A DNA stretch of 12,525 bases, taken from Rhodospirillaceae bacterium TMED167. Lineage in GTDB: Bacteria > Pseudomonadota > Alphaproteobacteria > Rhodospirillales_A > UBA2165. Both the position numbers and the translations under genes were made by a program. A model generated the notes under the pieces. That model ran no database searches. It saw nothing but the letters and a program-made list of their open reading frames with translations, and was not told where the DNA came from. The DNA lies in contig NHHQ01000032.1 of assembly GCA_002170915.1 (NCBI GenBank), positions 1-12,525 on the forward strand, written 5' to 3'. Below, one piece after another: positions 1 through 7,167 of this stretch (position 1 is the first letter of the stretch; each line of letters starts with the position of its first letter).

Positions 1-66
1 TCACTTTTGCTTGATCCGCCCTCACTTTTATATTAAGTATTATAAATCAACTACTTACAGAGGGGG

Positions 67-144
67 TGGTGACCCCTACGGGATTCGAACCCGTGTTGCC
101 AGAATGAAAATCTGGAGTCCTAGGCCTGGCTAGACGAAGGGGTC
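67..144 (-). tRNA. tRNA-Glu (anticodon UUC), CCA encoded
   Basis: Read on the minus strand, the first seven bases GACCCCT (from 144) pair with AGGGGTC to form the acceptor stem, followed by discriminator A and an encoded CCA (positions 69-67). The anticodon arm has stem CCAGA/TCTGG around the 7-base loop TTTTCAT, giving anticodon TTC, which reads glutamate codons. The T arm carries the canonical GGTTCGAATCC block. The mature part without CCA is 75 nt, normal for tRNA-Glu. It lies 181 nt downstream of recJ on the same strand and has its own promoter-like sequence, so it is probably transcribed independently. The AT-rich sequence beyond it contains only a weak TTTATA/TATAAA inverted repeat (27-46) and no convincing terminator. 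Confidence 0.96.
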
Positions 145-155
145 GTGTTGCAAAC

Positions 156-184
156 CGTATATAAATAGGCGAACATGAAATCAA
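156..184 (-). promoter_or_regulatory. Putative sigma-70 promoter for tRNA-Glu
   Basis: On the minus strand a -35-like TTGATT (184-179) is separated by exactly 17 nt from a -10-like TATACG (161-156). The tRNA 5' end lies 11 nt further on, consistent with a start site a few bases before a short 5' leader. The match is by eye; recJ read-through may also contribute transcript. Confidence 0.45.
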
Positions 185-325
185 GGCCTGTCTTGATGAT
201 TTTGCAAGTTCCTGGAAATTCAATGTCGGCGGATAGAGTGAGTTTCGTTTTTTTGGTCTTCGCTTCTGGATTTCCATTGTAAGGATCAGGATATAACCGT
301 CATACGTCCCGCACCAAACCTGGGG

Positions 326-2113
326 TTAGGCCGAGGCTGGAGCGGCATCGTCTATTTGCAGTTGAACCGATGAACGGCCTTGCCACACATTTTCACGGAG
401 CCGTCCCAGAACATGCACGGGTTGGTCCCCGTGGTTGAGCAAATGGTGTCCCAAAGCAGTTTCGGCCGACCGAAATGAGATGGCCTGCATCCGCGCCCCC
501 CCGGCGTTGGAAAAAACGCAGCGCACATGCCCTCTCCCGACCACACTTACATTCACGACACGAAGTCCTGAATAGGCAAAGCGGGGCTCTGCGTTGCCAC
601 TGCCAAAAGGCCCCAGGCACTGCACCGTCTCGATAAGTTCCAGGGTTGATGCCCCGATGGTGAGCACGCCATCCACGGTGGCCGTTGGAACAATTTCCTG
701 TTCCCGGATGACAGCGCCGACGCGCTCATCGAGGAAATTATGGAAATCGTCTAACTTGTCCGCATCAAGGGTAAAGCCGGCCGCCATCGCATGACCGCCC
801 CCGGCCCGAAGCAAGCCTTGCTGGCGTGCTGCAATCACCGTGCTCCCCAAATCCAAACCGGCAATGGACCGCCCTGAACCCGTGGCCTTGCCGTCTGCAA
901 CGGCCACCACACACGCGGGCAGGTTATACCGGTCCTTCAAGCGGCTTGCGACAATTCCAACAACGCCGGGATGCCACCCTTCGCCGAACACCATAATCAC
1001 CGATCTGTCTCCCTGGCCTTCTGCCTGCGCCATGGCCTCTTCCTGGATACGTTCCTCAATCTCTCTGCGCTCCTGATTGTAGGTATCGAGCTGCTGCGCC
1101 AGACGAGCGGCCTCGCCCGGATCGGTCGTGCTGAGCAGCTGCGAGCCCAGCCCGGCCTCCCCAACCCGGCCACCGGCGTTCACACGCGGGCCAAAGATGA
1201 ACCCAAGGTGATAGGCCGCCGGTACCTCGTCCAGATTAGCAACATCAGACAGCGCCTTGATGCCCTCATTGTGCCGCCGGGACATGACCTTGATGCCCTG
1301 CACAACGAGGGCGCGATTGACCCCGGTTAGGGGCACCACGTCGGCAACAGTTCCGAGCGCCACGAGATCAAGCCATTGCATCAGATCCGGCTCTTCCAGA
1401 TTAGCGTCCGAGAAATATCCGGCATCCCTGAGACCCCGATTCAGTGCAACCAAAAACAGGAAGGTCACCCCGACCGCGGCAAGCTGTCCGCACACGCTTG
1501 TCTCGTCGAGACGGTTGGGATTAATTATGGCCACAGCCTCCGGAAGACCGGCCTCTGCCACATGGTGATCTAGTACCACGACATCCAGGCCGGCTGCCTT
1601 GGCGTGGGACAACGGCTCATGAGAGGCGATACCGCAGTCGACGGTAATAACGATATCCGTGCCCTCGGATTTCAATTGATCCAACGCCGGGATAGTGGGG
1701 CCATAGCCCTCCTTCAGCCGGTCCGGAATATAGACCCGAACATCCTGTCCGAGTGCCCGGAAATATCGCTTGAGGAGTGCAGACGAAGTTGCACCGTCCA
1801 CATCATAATCACCAAACACCGAAATTTTTTGCTTAGCACGGACAGCGGCCACGAGACGGTCCACCGCCACCGACATATCGAGGAGATGCGCGGGATCCGG
1901 AAGATAGGTGCTGAGTTTTGGATCAAGGTAGGCCGTCACCTCTTCCGTGCTGATGCCACGTGCCGAGATAAGACGCCCAACGATTTCGGGAAGGTCATGT
2001 TGTTGGGCAAGCCCGAGCGCTATGCGAGCGTCACAGGGTCGCTGAAGCCAACGCTTTCCAGAGAAAGATGCGTCGACACCAAGAACTGGCGGGTCTAGCG
2101 GTTCCGGCGCCAC
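326..2113 (-). CDS. recJ: RecJ, single-stranded-DNA-specific 5'-3' exonuclease
   Basis: This 595-residue protein of the DHH phosphoesterase superfamily degrades single-stranded DNA 5' to 3' in RecF-pathway recombination, mismatch repair and base-excision repair. The sequence shows the DHH-domain metal motifs DYDVDG (residues 102-107), VDCGIASH (159-166) and LDHH (181-184), then GPRVNAGGR (308-316). The DHHA1 region includes GEGWHPGVVGIVASR (about 377-391) and GGGHAMAAG (438-446). The C-terminal part, from about residue 475, fits the OB-fold of RecJ. Length is typical of full RecJ. The start codon is GTG, only 2 nt after the glpX stop, with no strong Shine-Dalgarno, so translation is probably coupled to glpX. 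The N-terminal segment (FSGKRWLQR, residues 17-25) resembles the usual alphaproteobacterial RecJ start, which supports this choice. It is the last protein gene of the cluster, upstream of tRNA-Glu. Confidence 0.96.
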   Translation of the reverse strand: MAPEPLDPPVLGVDASFSGKRWLQRPCDARIALGLAQQHDLPEIVGRLISARGISTEEVTAYLDPKLSTYLPDPAHLLDMSVAVDRLVAAVRAKQKISVFGDYDVDGATSSALLKRYFRALGQDVRVYIPDRLKEGYGPTIPALDQLKSEGTDIVITVDCGIASHEPLSHAKAAGLDVVVLDHHVAEAGLPEAVAIINPNRLDETSVCGQLAAVGVTFLFLVALNRGLRDAGYFSDANLEEPDLMQWLDLVALGTVADVVPLTGVNRALVVQGIKVMSRRHNEGIKALSDVANLDEVPAAYHLGFIFGPRVNAGGRVGEAGLGSQLLSTTDPGEAARLAQQLDTYNQERREIEERIQEEAMAQAEGQGDRSVIMVFGEGWHPGVVGIVASRLKDRYNLPACVVAVADGKATGSGRSIAGLDLGSTVIAARQQGLLRAGGGHAMAAGFTLDADKLDDFHNFLDERVGAVIREQEIVPTATVDGVLTIGASTLELIETVQCLGPFGSGNAEPRFAYSGLRVVNVSVVGRGHVRCVFSNAGGARMQAISFRSAETALGHHLLNHGDQPVHVLGRLRENVWQGRSSVQLQIDDAAPASA

Positions 2114-2115
2114 GG

Positions 2116-3108
2116 TTAGTGGTCGACCGGGTCAAACCCAGTTTTACGCTTAAAATTATGCTCGGCCTCAACATAGCGAACTGTTCCGGATTTAGATCGC
2201 ATGACCATGGAGTGCGTCGTGGCCCCCCCCCGAAACCGGCGTACACCTCTTAACATGGTACCGGCCGTTACGCCCGTGGCCGCGAACATCACCTCTCCCC
2301 CAGCCAGGTCCATTAGGCCGTATTTTTTGTCGAATTCCGTGATCCCAAGTCGTTCGGCACGGCTTCGTTCGTCTTCATTGCGGAACACCAGACGGCCTTG
2401 CATTTGCCCGCCAATGCAGCGGAGCGCGGCTGCAGCGAGCACGCCCTCTGGTGCACCGCCGACCCCCATATAGATGTCAACACCGGCCTCCTCGCGAGAG
2501 GTTGCCATTACGCCACTGACATCCCCATCACCGATTAGCATAATCCGAGCGCCAACTTCCCGGCATTTGGCAATTATTTCATCATGCCGGGGCCGATCGA
2601 GCACACAGGCCACCAGATCGCTAAGGTCCACGCCTTTGGCCTTTGCCAGTTCGCGCAGATTGACCTCGACCTTTTCGTCAAGATCAACAACCCCTTCCGG
2701 CAAGCCGTGACCAACTGCAATTTTTTCCATATAAGTATCGGGCGCATGCAAAAAACCACCAGCCTCTGCCATTGCAATGACAGCAAGAGCATTGGTGCCG
2801 CCTTTGGCCGTAATCGTCGTGCCCTCCAGGGGGTCAAGGGCGATATCGATCTCGGGGCCATCTCCCAAGCCCACTTCTTCGCCGATAAAAAGCATGGGCG
2901 CTTCATCCCGCTCACCCTCGCCAATCCGCACCGTCCCCTTGATACCCAAACTATTCAGCGCCGTGCGCATGGCATCCACAGCGGCCTGATCGGCGGCTTT
3001 TTCATCTCCCCGTCCCATCCAGCGAGACGCTGCAAGAGCGGCCGCTTCTGTCACCCGGACAGTTTCGAGCGCAAGGTTTCGATCCATCTTGGTCATTTGT
3101 TCATTCAT
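2116..3108 (-). CDS. glpX: Class II fructose-1,6-bisphosphatase (GlpX)
   Basis: This enzyme hydrolyses fructose 1,6-bisphosphate to fructose 6-phosphate and phosphate in gluconeogenesis, in the cytoplasm and with divalent metal. The 330 residues align by memory along the whole length of E. coli GlpX. Metal and substrate positions are visible as D40, E64 in IGEGERDEAP (62-71), D92 and E95 in DPLEGT (92-97), and E221 in GGAPEGV (218-224). RGGATTHSMVMRSKSGTVR (about 293-311) is typical of the C-terminus. The ATG at 3108 follows a purine-rich AAGAAGGGG about 8 nt upstream; a second in-frame ATG lies four codons later. It is 31 nt downstream of hom and 2 nt upstream of recJ, so it is probably co-transcribed. 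The coding strand holds a run of nine G residues near the C-terminus with the frame intact. Some alphaproteobacterial GlpX enzymes may also act on sedoheptulose bisphosphate; the sequence alone does not decide this. Confidence 0.95.
   Translation of the reverse strand: MNEQMTKMDRNLALETVRVTEAAALAASRWMGRGDEKAADQAAVDAMRTALNSLGIKGTVRIGEGERDEAPMLFIGEEVGLGDGPEIDIALDPLEGTTITAKGGTNALAVIAMAEAGGFLHAPDTYMEKIAVGHGLPEGVVDLDEKVEVNLRELAKAKGVDLSDLVACVLDRPRHDEIIAKCREVGARIMLIGDGDVSGVMATSREEAGVDIYMGVGGAPEGVLAAAALRCIGGQMQGRLVFRNEDERSRAERLGITEFDKKYGLMDLAGGEVMFAATGVTAGTMLRGVRRFRGGATTHSMVMRSKSGTVRYVEAEHNFKRKTGFDPVDH
2223..2231 (-). repeat. Homopolymer run, nine G on the coding strand
   Basis: Nine consecutive C on the plus strand are G9 within glpX codons Arg-Gly-Gly-Ala (about residues 293-296). 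A single-base slip would destroy the last roughly 35 residues and could disturb coupling to recJ. Confidence 0.9.
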
Positions 3109-3139
3109 TCTTGACGCCCCTTCTTGATATATTCTTAGC

Positions 3140-4432
3140 TTAAAACCGTTCGATTCTTATCATCCTGGTGGGCTCTACCACTGCTTCGGTCTTATCAATA
3201 GTATTGATCGTTGCCATCATGGCAGCTTCCCGTGTTTCGTGGGTGGTCAACACCACCGAAACCGGCTCCCCCGGAGAGCGTCCCCGTTGCAAAACCGCCT
3301 CCATCGATACATCATGATCCCTTAAGGCGGCAGCAATTTCGGCAAAAACGCCGGGTTTATCGATCACCGTGAACCGAACGTAGTAGGACCCGATTCTCTC
3401 GGACATAGCAACGGTTTGCAATTCGGATAGCTGGGCTGCAGGAACTCCAAAGGTACAAGAGCTGCGGCCACTCGCGATATCTGCGATGTCGGCGACGACC
3501 GCCGATGATGTTGGTCCCTCACCTGCACCGCGACCTTCGTACAATGTGGTGTCCACGTGATCCCCATGCACTACCACCGCGTTGAAGACATCCTCGACAT
3601 GGGCAATCGGAGCATCCAAGGGCACCATACACGGATGCACCCGCTGCTCTATGCCGCTGGTCGTTCGACTAGTGATTCCCAAAAGCTTAATGCGATATCC
3701 AAGCTCCGCCGCAAATTCAATATCCATAGGGGAAACATGCCGAATACCTTCAACGTGGACAGCGTCGAAATTCACCCTGCACCCAAACGCCAGACTGGCC
3801 AGAATTGAGAGTTTATGAGCTGCATCGACCCCCTCCACATCAAACGCAGGGTCTGCTTCCGCGTAACCCAATTCCTGCGCCTCGGTAAGAACCGTTTGAA
3901 ATTCTTTACCTGTTTCCCGCATGCTCGTCAGGATGTAATTGCAGGTGCCGTTGAGAATGCCATAAACATGGTCAATGGTGTTGGCGGACAGTCCCTCCCG
4001 CAACGCTTTGATGATGGGAATTCCTCCCGCTACGGCTGCCTCGTAAGCTAATACAAGGCCGGCATTTTCAGCTGCCACCGCAAGGGCTGCGCCATGATGC
4101 GCAACCAGAGCCTTGTTCGCCGTGACGACATGTTTACCATTGGCTAAGGCGGCTTCAACCAGGTCCTGGGCAATGCCGTCAGAACCGCCGATCAATTCGA
4201 CGACAACATCAACATTTTCATCCGTCGCGAGTGTTACGGCATCGCCGTGCCACGTGCAGTCCGCGAGCGAAACACCCCGGTCCTTGGCAACATCCTGCGC
4301 CGAAACAGCCGTGACGGTAATTTCCCGGCCGCACCTCTCTGCAATTATGTTCTTATTCTGCCGAAGGAGTTTAACCGTGCCGGCCCCGACCGTGCCGAGC
4401 CCTGCAATTCCGATGCGTAAGGGATCACTCAC
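3140..4432 (-). CDS. hom: Homoserine dehydrogenase with C-terminal ACT domain
   Basis: This enzyme reduces aspartate 4-semialdehyde to homoserine with NAD(P)H, the branch point to threonine, methionine and isoleucine. The 430 residues show, in order: the Rossmann motif GIAGLGTVGAG (8-18); HVVTANKALVA (101-111), in which K107 is the conserved lysine; the substrate-binding GILNGTCNYILT (158-169); EADPAFDVEGVDAAHKL (about 192-208); and GRGAGEGPTSSAV (300-312). A C-terminal ACT domain (about 348-426, YYVRFTVIDKPGVFAEIA) is the usual site of threonine feedback in this family. There is no aspartokinase domain, so it is the monofunctional form. The start is GTG, and its first base is the second base of the upstream aminotransferase stop region (GTGA overlap), implying translational coupling. 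It is followed 31 nt later by glpX. Confidence 0.96.
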   Translation of the reverse strand: MSDPLRIGIAGLGTVGAGTVKLLRQNKNIIAERCGREITVTAVSAQDVAKDRGVSLADCTWHGDAVTLATDENVDVVVELIGGSDGIAQDLVEAALANGKHVVTANKALVAHHGAALAVAAENAGLVLAYEAAVAGGIPIIKALREGLSANTIDHVYGILNGTCNYILTSMRETGKEFQTVLTEAQELGYAEADPAFDVEGVDAAHKLSILASLAFGCRVNFDAVHVEGIRHVSPMDIEFAAELGYRIKLLGITSRTTSGIEQRVHPCMVPLDAPIAHVEDVFNAVVVHGDHVDTTLYEGRGAGEGPTSSAVVADIADIASGRSSCTFGVPAAQLSELQTVAMSERIGSYYVRFTVIDKPGVFAEIAAALRDHDVSMEAVLQRGRSPGEPVSVVLTTHETREAAMMATINTIDKTEAVVEPTRMIRIERF

Positions 4433-5652
4433 GAGGTTGCCGCCCTGTGTTGTTCCAACGTTTCAATCGTATTTGATGAAGAGGATAGAAACACCTTGGC
4501 ATTTCGGGCTGCCTGGCGAATACGCTGCTTGTTTTCCACCAATGAAATTCGCACGTGACCATCACCGTGCTCGCCAAATGCGATACCCGGAGAGACCGCC
4601 ATTTTTGCTTCACTAAGCAAAAGCTTGGAAAAATCTACAGATCCCAAATGGGCATATTTTGACGGCAATGGTGCCCAGGCGAACATCGTCGCAGTCGGAC
4701 TTGGTATTTTCCATCCGGCCGATGCCATGCTCTCAATCAAGACATCCCGGCGTTCCTTATACAGTGTCCGCATATCATCGACACAATCCTGCGGGCCATT
4801 GAGGGCCGCCGTGGCCGCTACCTGAATGGGCGTAAAGGCCCCATAATCCAGGTATGACTTAATCCGCGCCAAAGAGGCGACGAGATGCTTGTTCCCCGCC
4901 GCAAACCCAATCCGCCAGCCAGGCATGGAATAGGTTTTGCTCATGGACGTAAATTCAACCGCAATCTCCCGGGCCCTTGGAATTGACAAGATTGAAGGCG
5001 GCGGATTGCCATCAAAATAGAGCTCCGCATAAGCCAAGTCGGAGAGAATATAAATGCCGTGATGACGGCAAAAATCTACAACCTGGCCATAGAAATCGAG
5101 ATCGGCACAAAGCGCCGTCGGGTTATTCGGGTAATTTAAAACCAGTGCCGTTGGTTTTGGGATACTGTGCATAACGGCGGTTTCGAGCGACTTTAAATAA
5201 TTCCCGTCGGGAACAACCGGAACATTCCTGACCGCAGCGCCCGCAATAATGAACCCAAATTGATGTATTGGATAACTGGGATTCGGAACGAGGATAACAT
5301 CCCCTGGACTGGTGACCGCAGATGCAAGATTGGCAAGCCCCTCCTTAGAACCCAAGGTCACAATTGCCTCTGATTCTGGATCTATGGTGACGTTGAAACG
5401 GCGCTCATAATATCCAGCTATGGCTCTCCTGAGCCCCGGAATGCCCTTGGATGCCGAATATCTGTGCGTACGTGGATCATTAACCGTTTCAACAAGTTTC
5501 TCCACAATATGGGGTGGGGTCGGCGAGTCAGGGTTCCCCATGCCAAGATCCATAATGTCTTCACCTGCAGCCCGAGCACGCGCCTTCATTTCGTTTACCT
5601 CGGCGAAAACGTATGGTGGCAGGCGTTTTATGCGGTGAAATTCTTGTTCCAT
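4429..5652 (-). CDS. alaC: AlaC-type class I/II PLP aminotransferase
   Basis: This fold-type I pyridoxal-phosphate aminotransferase is closest by memory to E. coli AlaC (glutamate-pyruvate aminotransferase); relatives are often labelled aspartate or LL-diaminopimelate aminotransferase. Seen in its 407 residues: FHRIKRLPPYVFAEVNEMK (5-23), GMGNPDSPTPPHIVEKL (37-53), GSKEGLANL (101-109), VPNPSYPIH (122-130), NYPNNPTA (173-180), the PLP lysine K239 in SMSKTYSMPGWRIGF (236-250), and HVRISLVEN (366-374), in which R368 should bind the substrate carboxylate. The ATG at 5652 is supported by this N-terminus, though no strong Shine-Dalgarno is seen. It is probably the first gene of the leftward cluster and overlaps hom by 4 nt. 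A TATTAT on the minus strand at 5747-5742 could be a -10, but no good -35 accompanies it. The exact substrate is uncertain; pairing with hom would also fit a role tied to aspartate-family amino acids. Confidence 0.88.
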   Translation of the reverse strand: MEQEFHRIKRLPPYVFAEVNEMKARARAAGEDIMDLGMGNPDSPTPPHIVEKLVETVNDPRTHRYSASKGIPGLRRAIAGYYERRFNVTIDPESEAIVTLGSKEGLANLASAVTSPGDVILVPNPSYPIHQFGFIIAGAAVRNVPVVPDGNYLKSLETAVMHSIPKPTALVLNYPNNPTALCADLDFYGQVVDFCRHHGIYILSDLAYAELYFDGNPPPSILSIPRAREIAVEFTSMSKTYSMPGWRIGFAAGNKHLVASLARIKSYLDYGAFTPIQVAATAALNGPQDCVDDMRTLYKERRDVLIESMASAGWKIPSPTATMFAWAPLPSKYAHLGSVDFSKLLLSEAKMAVSPGIAFGEHGDGHVRISLVENKQRIRQAARNAKVFLSSSSNTIETLEQHRAATS

Positions 5653-5784
5653 GGTTCGGGTCTTTCGGCATCATTCGGCGTAAGCAATTGTCCCATGCCC
5701 AACGGGAGGCAAGACCGACTAGCTAGGCGCGCAGTGTGCTCATAATAGGCGGCTAAGAACGTCGGTTTCGTAGCGGGACGCCGG

Positions 5785-6981
5785 CTAAAAATCGATGTAT
5801 ATATCCGTACGCCGGTTTCCAGCTTCCCCCGACGGCATGGTCTCGCGAAACTTCGGCTGGTTGTCAGCAACGGCCCCAACGAAAAGGTCGGACGGTTTTG
5901 CCCCAAGCCTGACAAGCTCTTTCACTACGGCATCTGCACGTGCCGCTGATATGGCAAAGTTGACAACTTTGTGCTTTACCGGATCCAGGTTGCGGGTTCT
6001 CGAGCTTGCGTGCCCTACGATTCTGAGCGTACCGCCCACCGACTTATGTTGGGCGGCAACCTTTTTAAGAATACGTTTATCCTGCCCCCTCAGTTTGGAG
6101 GAGCCATTTCTAAAAAGGATGGTCGCCACCTGATACGAGCCCCGGACGGCAACGGGATTAAACTCATCCAAAGAGCGGACACCCGAGATCGAGGAGGTGC
6201 CCGGCACCCCTTCGGCAATGGGTCCAGCGCTGATTGTCTCAACTCCATTCCCCGAAACCAGAACAGTTTGAGGAAACCCCGGTTTCCCAGTTGTTGTCCG
6301 AATATTTTGAACCATCGTTAATTTGGGAGGGTTAGGCTTTCGGTTGGGAACGGAGACGGCCGGCCGAATTTGCTGCGACTTGTTGATGACTGGCTTTGCC
6401 TGCGCGGGAGCAGCCGGTTGCAATTTAGGCGCCACAGATCGTGTCAACGATGGCACCGCAGCCGCGGTCTTTGCCTGTGACGCAGGTACTGATGTGGGAG
6501 GAGGTTCGGCTCTCGGACCCGAGGTTCGTAAAGAACTTGGGCTCTCACCCTGCCGGCGGATCACGTCACTGGAGTACTGCCGTGTATCAGTTCGCTCTGA
6601 GACCAAACCTTGCTCAATACTACGGCGTTCTGCGCGGCTCGAGGTCTTGGGCCTTTGCGGCACAGTTAAGAGACTTGGGAAGGGCTCATCTGCGCTGGAC
6701 GCCGGTTTGTTACGGTCTGCCGCCAATCGGTTTTCGCCCTTTCCATCTGATTTGGAACCGGCCGATCTGTCGCCGGTAACGACGTCTTTGACATCTTTGT
6801 ACCACTCAACCGGATTTACCACATCGGGGACCGAGGCACAGCCCGTAAGCAGCAACACCGATCCAATAATAATGGGCCGGCTTACTGACCGATGGTCCAA
6901 AACGAACCAAGACATCACATCACTTTTTTTGCTTTTCCCTGAACATCTTTTTCGCGTACGCATATTTTTCACTGCCACCAC
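5785..6981 (-). CDS. OmpA-domain lipoprotein with long Pro/Ser/Ala-rich linker
   Basis: This is probably an outer-membrane lipoprotein facing the periplasm. Counted from the upstream GTG (398 residues), a hydrophobic stretch PIIIGSVLLLTGC (36-48) ends in a lipobox with lipidation at C48. Residues about 70-230 are rich in Pro, Ser, Ala, Arg and Lys and look disordered, like a wall-spanning linker. Residues about 280-398 form an OmpA-like domain: FRNGSSKL (290-297), LRIVGHASSRT (319-329), NFAISAARADAVVKELVRLGA (341-361), ending in NRRTDIYIDF. The usual Asp after Gly-His-Thr is replaced (A325-S326), while R348 remains. The start is ambiguous: the GTG at 6981 has GAGG 9 nt upstream, an ATG lies at 6963, and the ATG at 6915 gives a much more normal 26-residue lipoprotein signal. 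I kept the longest form but favour 6915 on biological grounds. No convincing promoter or terminator was found around it. Confidence 0.82.
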   Translation of the reverse strand: MVAVKNMRTRKRCSGKSKKSDVMSWFVLDHRSVSRPIIIGSVLLLTGCASVPDVVNPVEWYKDVKDVVTGDRSAGSKSDGKGENRLAADRNKPASSADEPFPSLLTVPQRPKTSSRAERRSIEQGLVSERTDTRQYSSDVIRRQGESPSSLRTSGPRAEPPPTSVPASQAKTAAAVPSLTRSVAPKLQPAAPAQAKPVINKSQQIRPAVSVPNRKPNPPKLTMVQNIRTTTGKPGFPQTVLVSGNGVETISAGPIAEGVPGTSSISGVRSLDEFNPVAVRGSYQVATILFRNGSSKLRGQDKRILKKVAAQHKSVGGTLRIVGHASSRTRNLDPVKHKVVNFAISAARADAVVKELVRLGAKPSDLFVGAVADNQPKFRETMPSGEAGNRRTDIYIDF

Positions 6982-7167
6982 TGGACAGTCCCTCTTTGTG
7001 ACGACCGGCTTCCTTAGGATCGGAGGTGGAAATTTAACTCGCTACACTTCATCGCACTTTTGTTTTGGCTCCGACACCAACTCCTAGAATTCTTAGCGGA
7101 TTTGACCGCAACATGAAACAAATTTAAGCCCTTGCGAGAATAACTGACCGCCCTGGATAGGTATCTT

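Noticed and set aside
27..46. AT-only inverted repeat TTTATA/TATAAA downstream of tRNA-Glu
   Set aside because: Six A-T pairs with an 8-base loop and no T tract are too weak for a terminator, and there is no sign of a tRNA-associated attachment site.
47..277. 76-residue minus-strand open frame across the tRNA-Glu gene
   Set aside because: It reads through the whole tRNA gene and has no recognisable protein character; the tRNA explains the conservation expected here.
1604..2098. 164-residue plus-strand open frame
   Set aside because: It lies entirely antisense to recJ, whose motifs are complete, and its translation has no family resemblance.
2584..3114. 176-residue plus-strand open frame
   Set aside because: It is antisense to glpX and looks like a shadow of that gene's codon structure.
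4113..4616. 167-residue plus-strand open frame spanning the hom/alaC junction
   Set aside because: It crosses the coupled ends of two well-supported genes on the other strand and has Ser/Pro-rich shadow composition.
6323..7087. 254-residue plus-strand open frame opposite the OmpA-like lipoprotein
   Set aside because: Despite its length it is antisense to the linker region of the lipoprotein, whose low-complexity codons leave few stops; no domain is visible.
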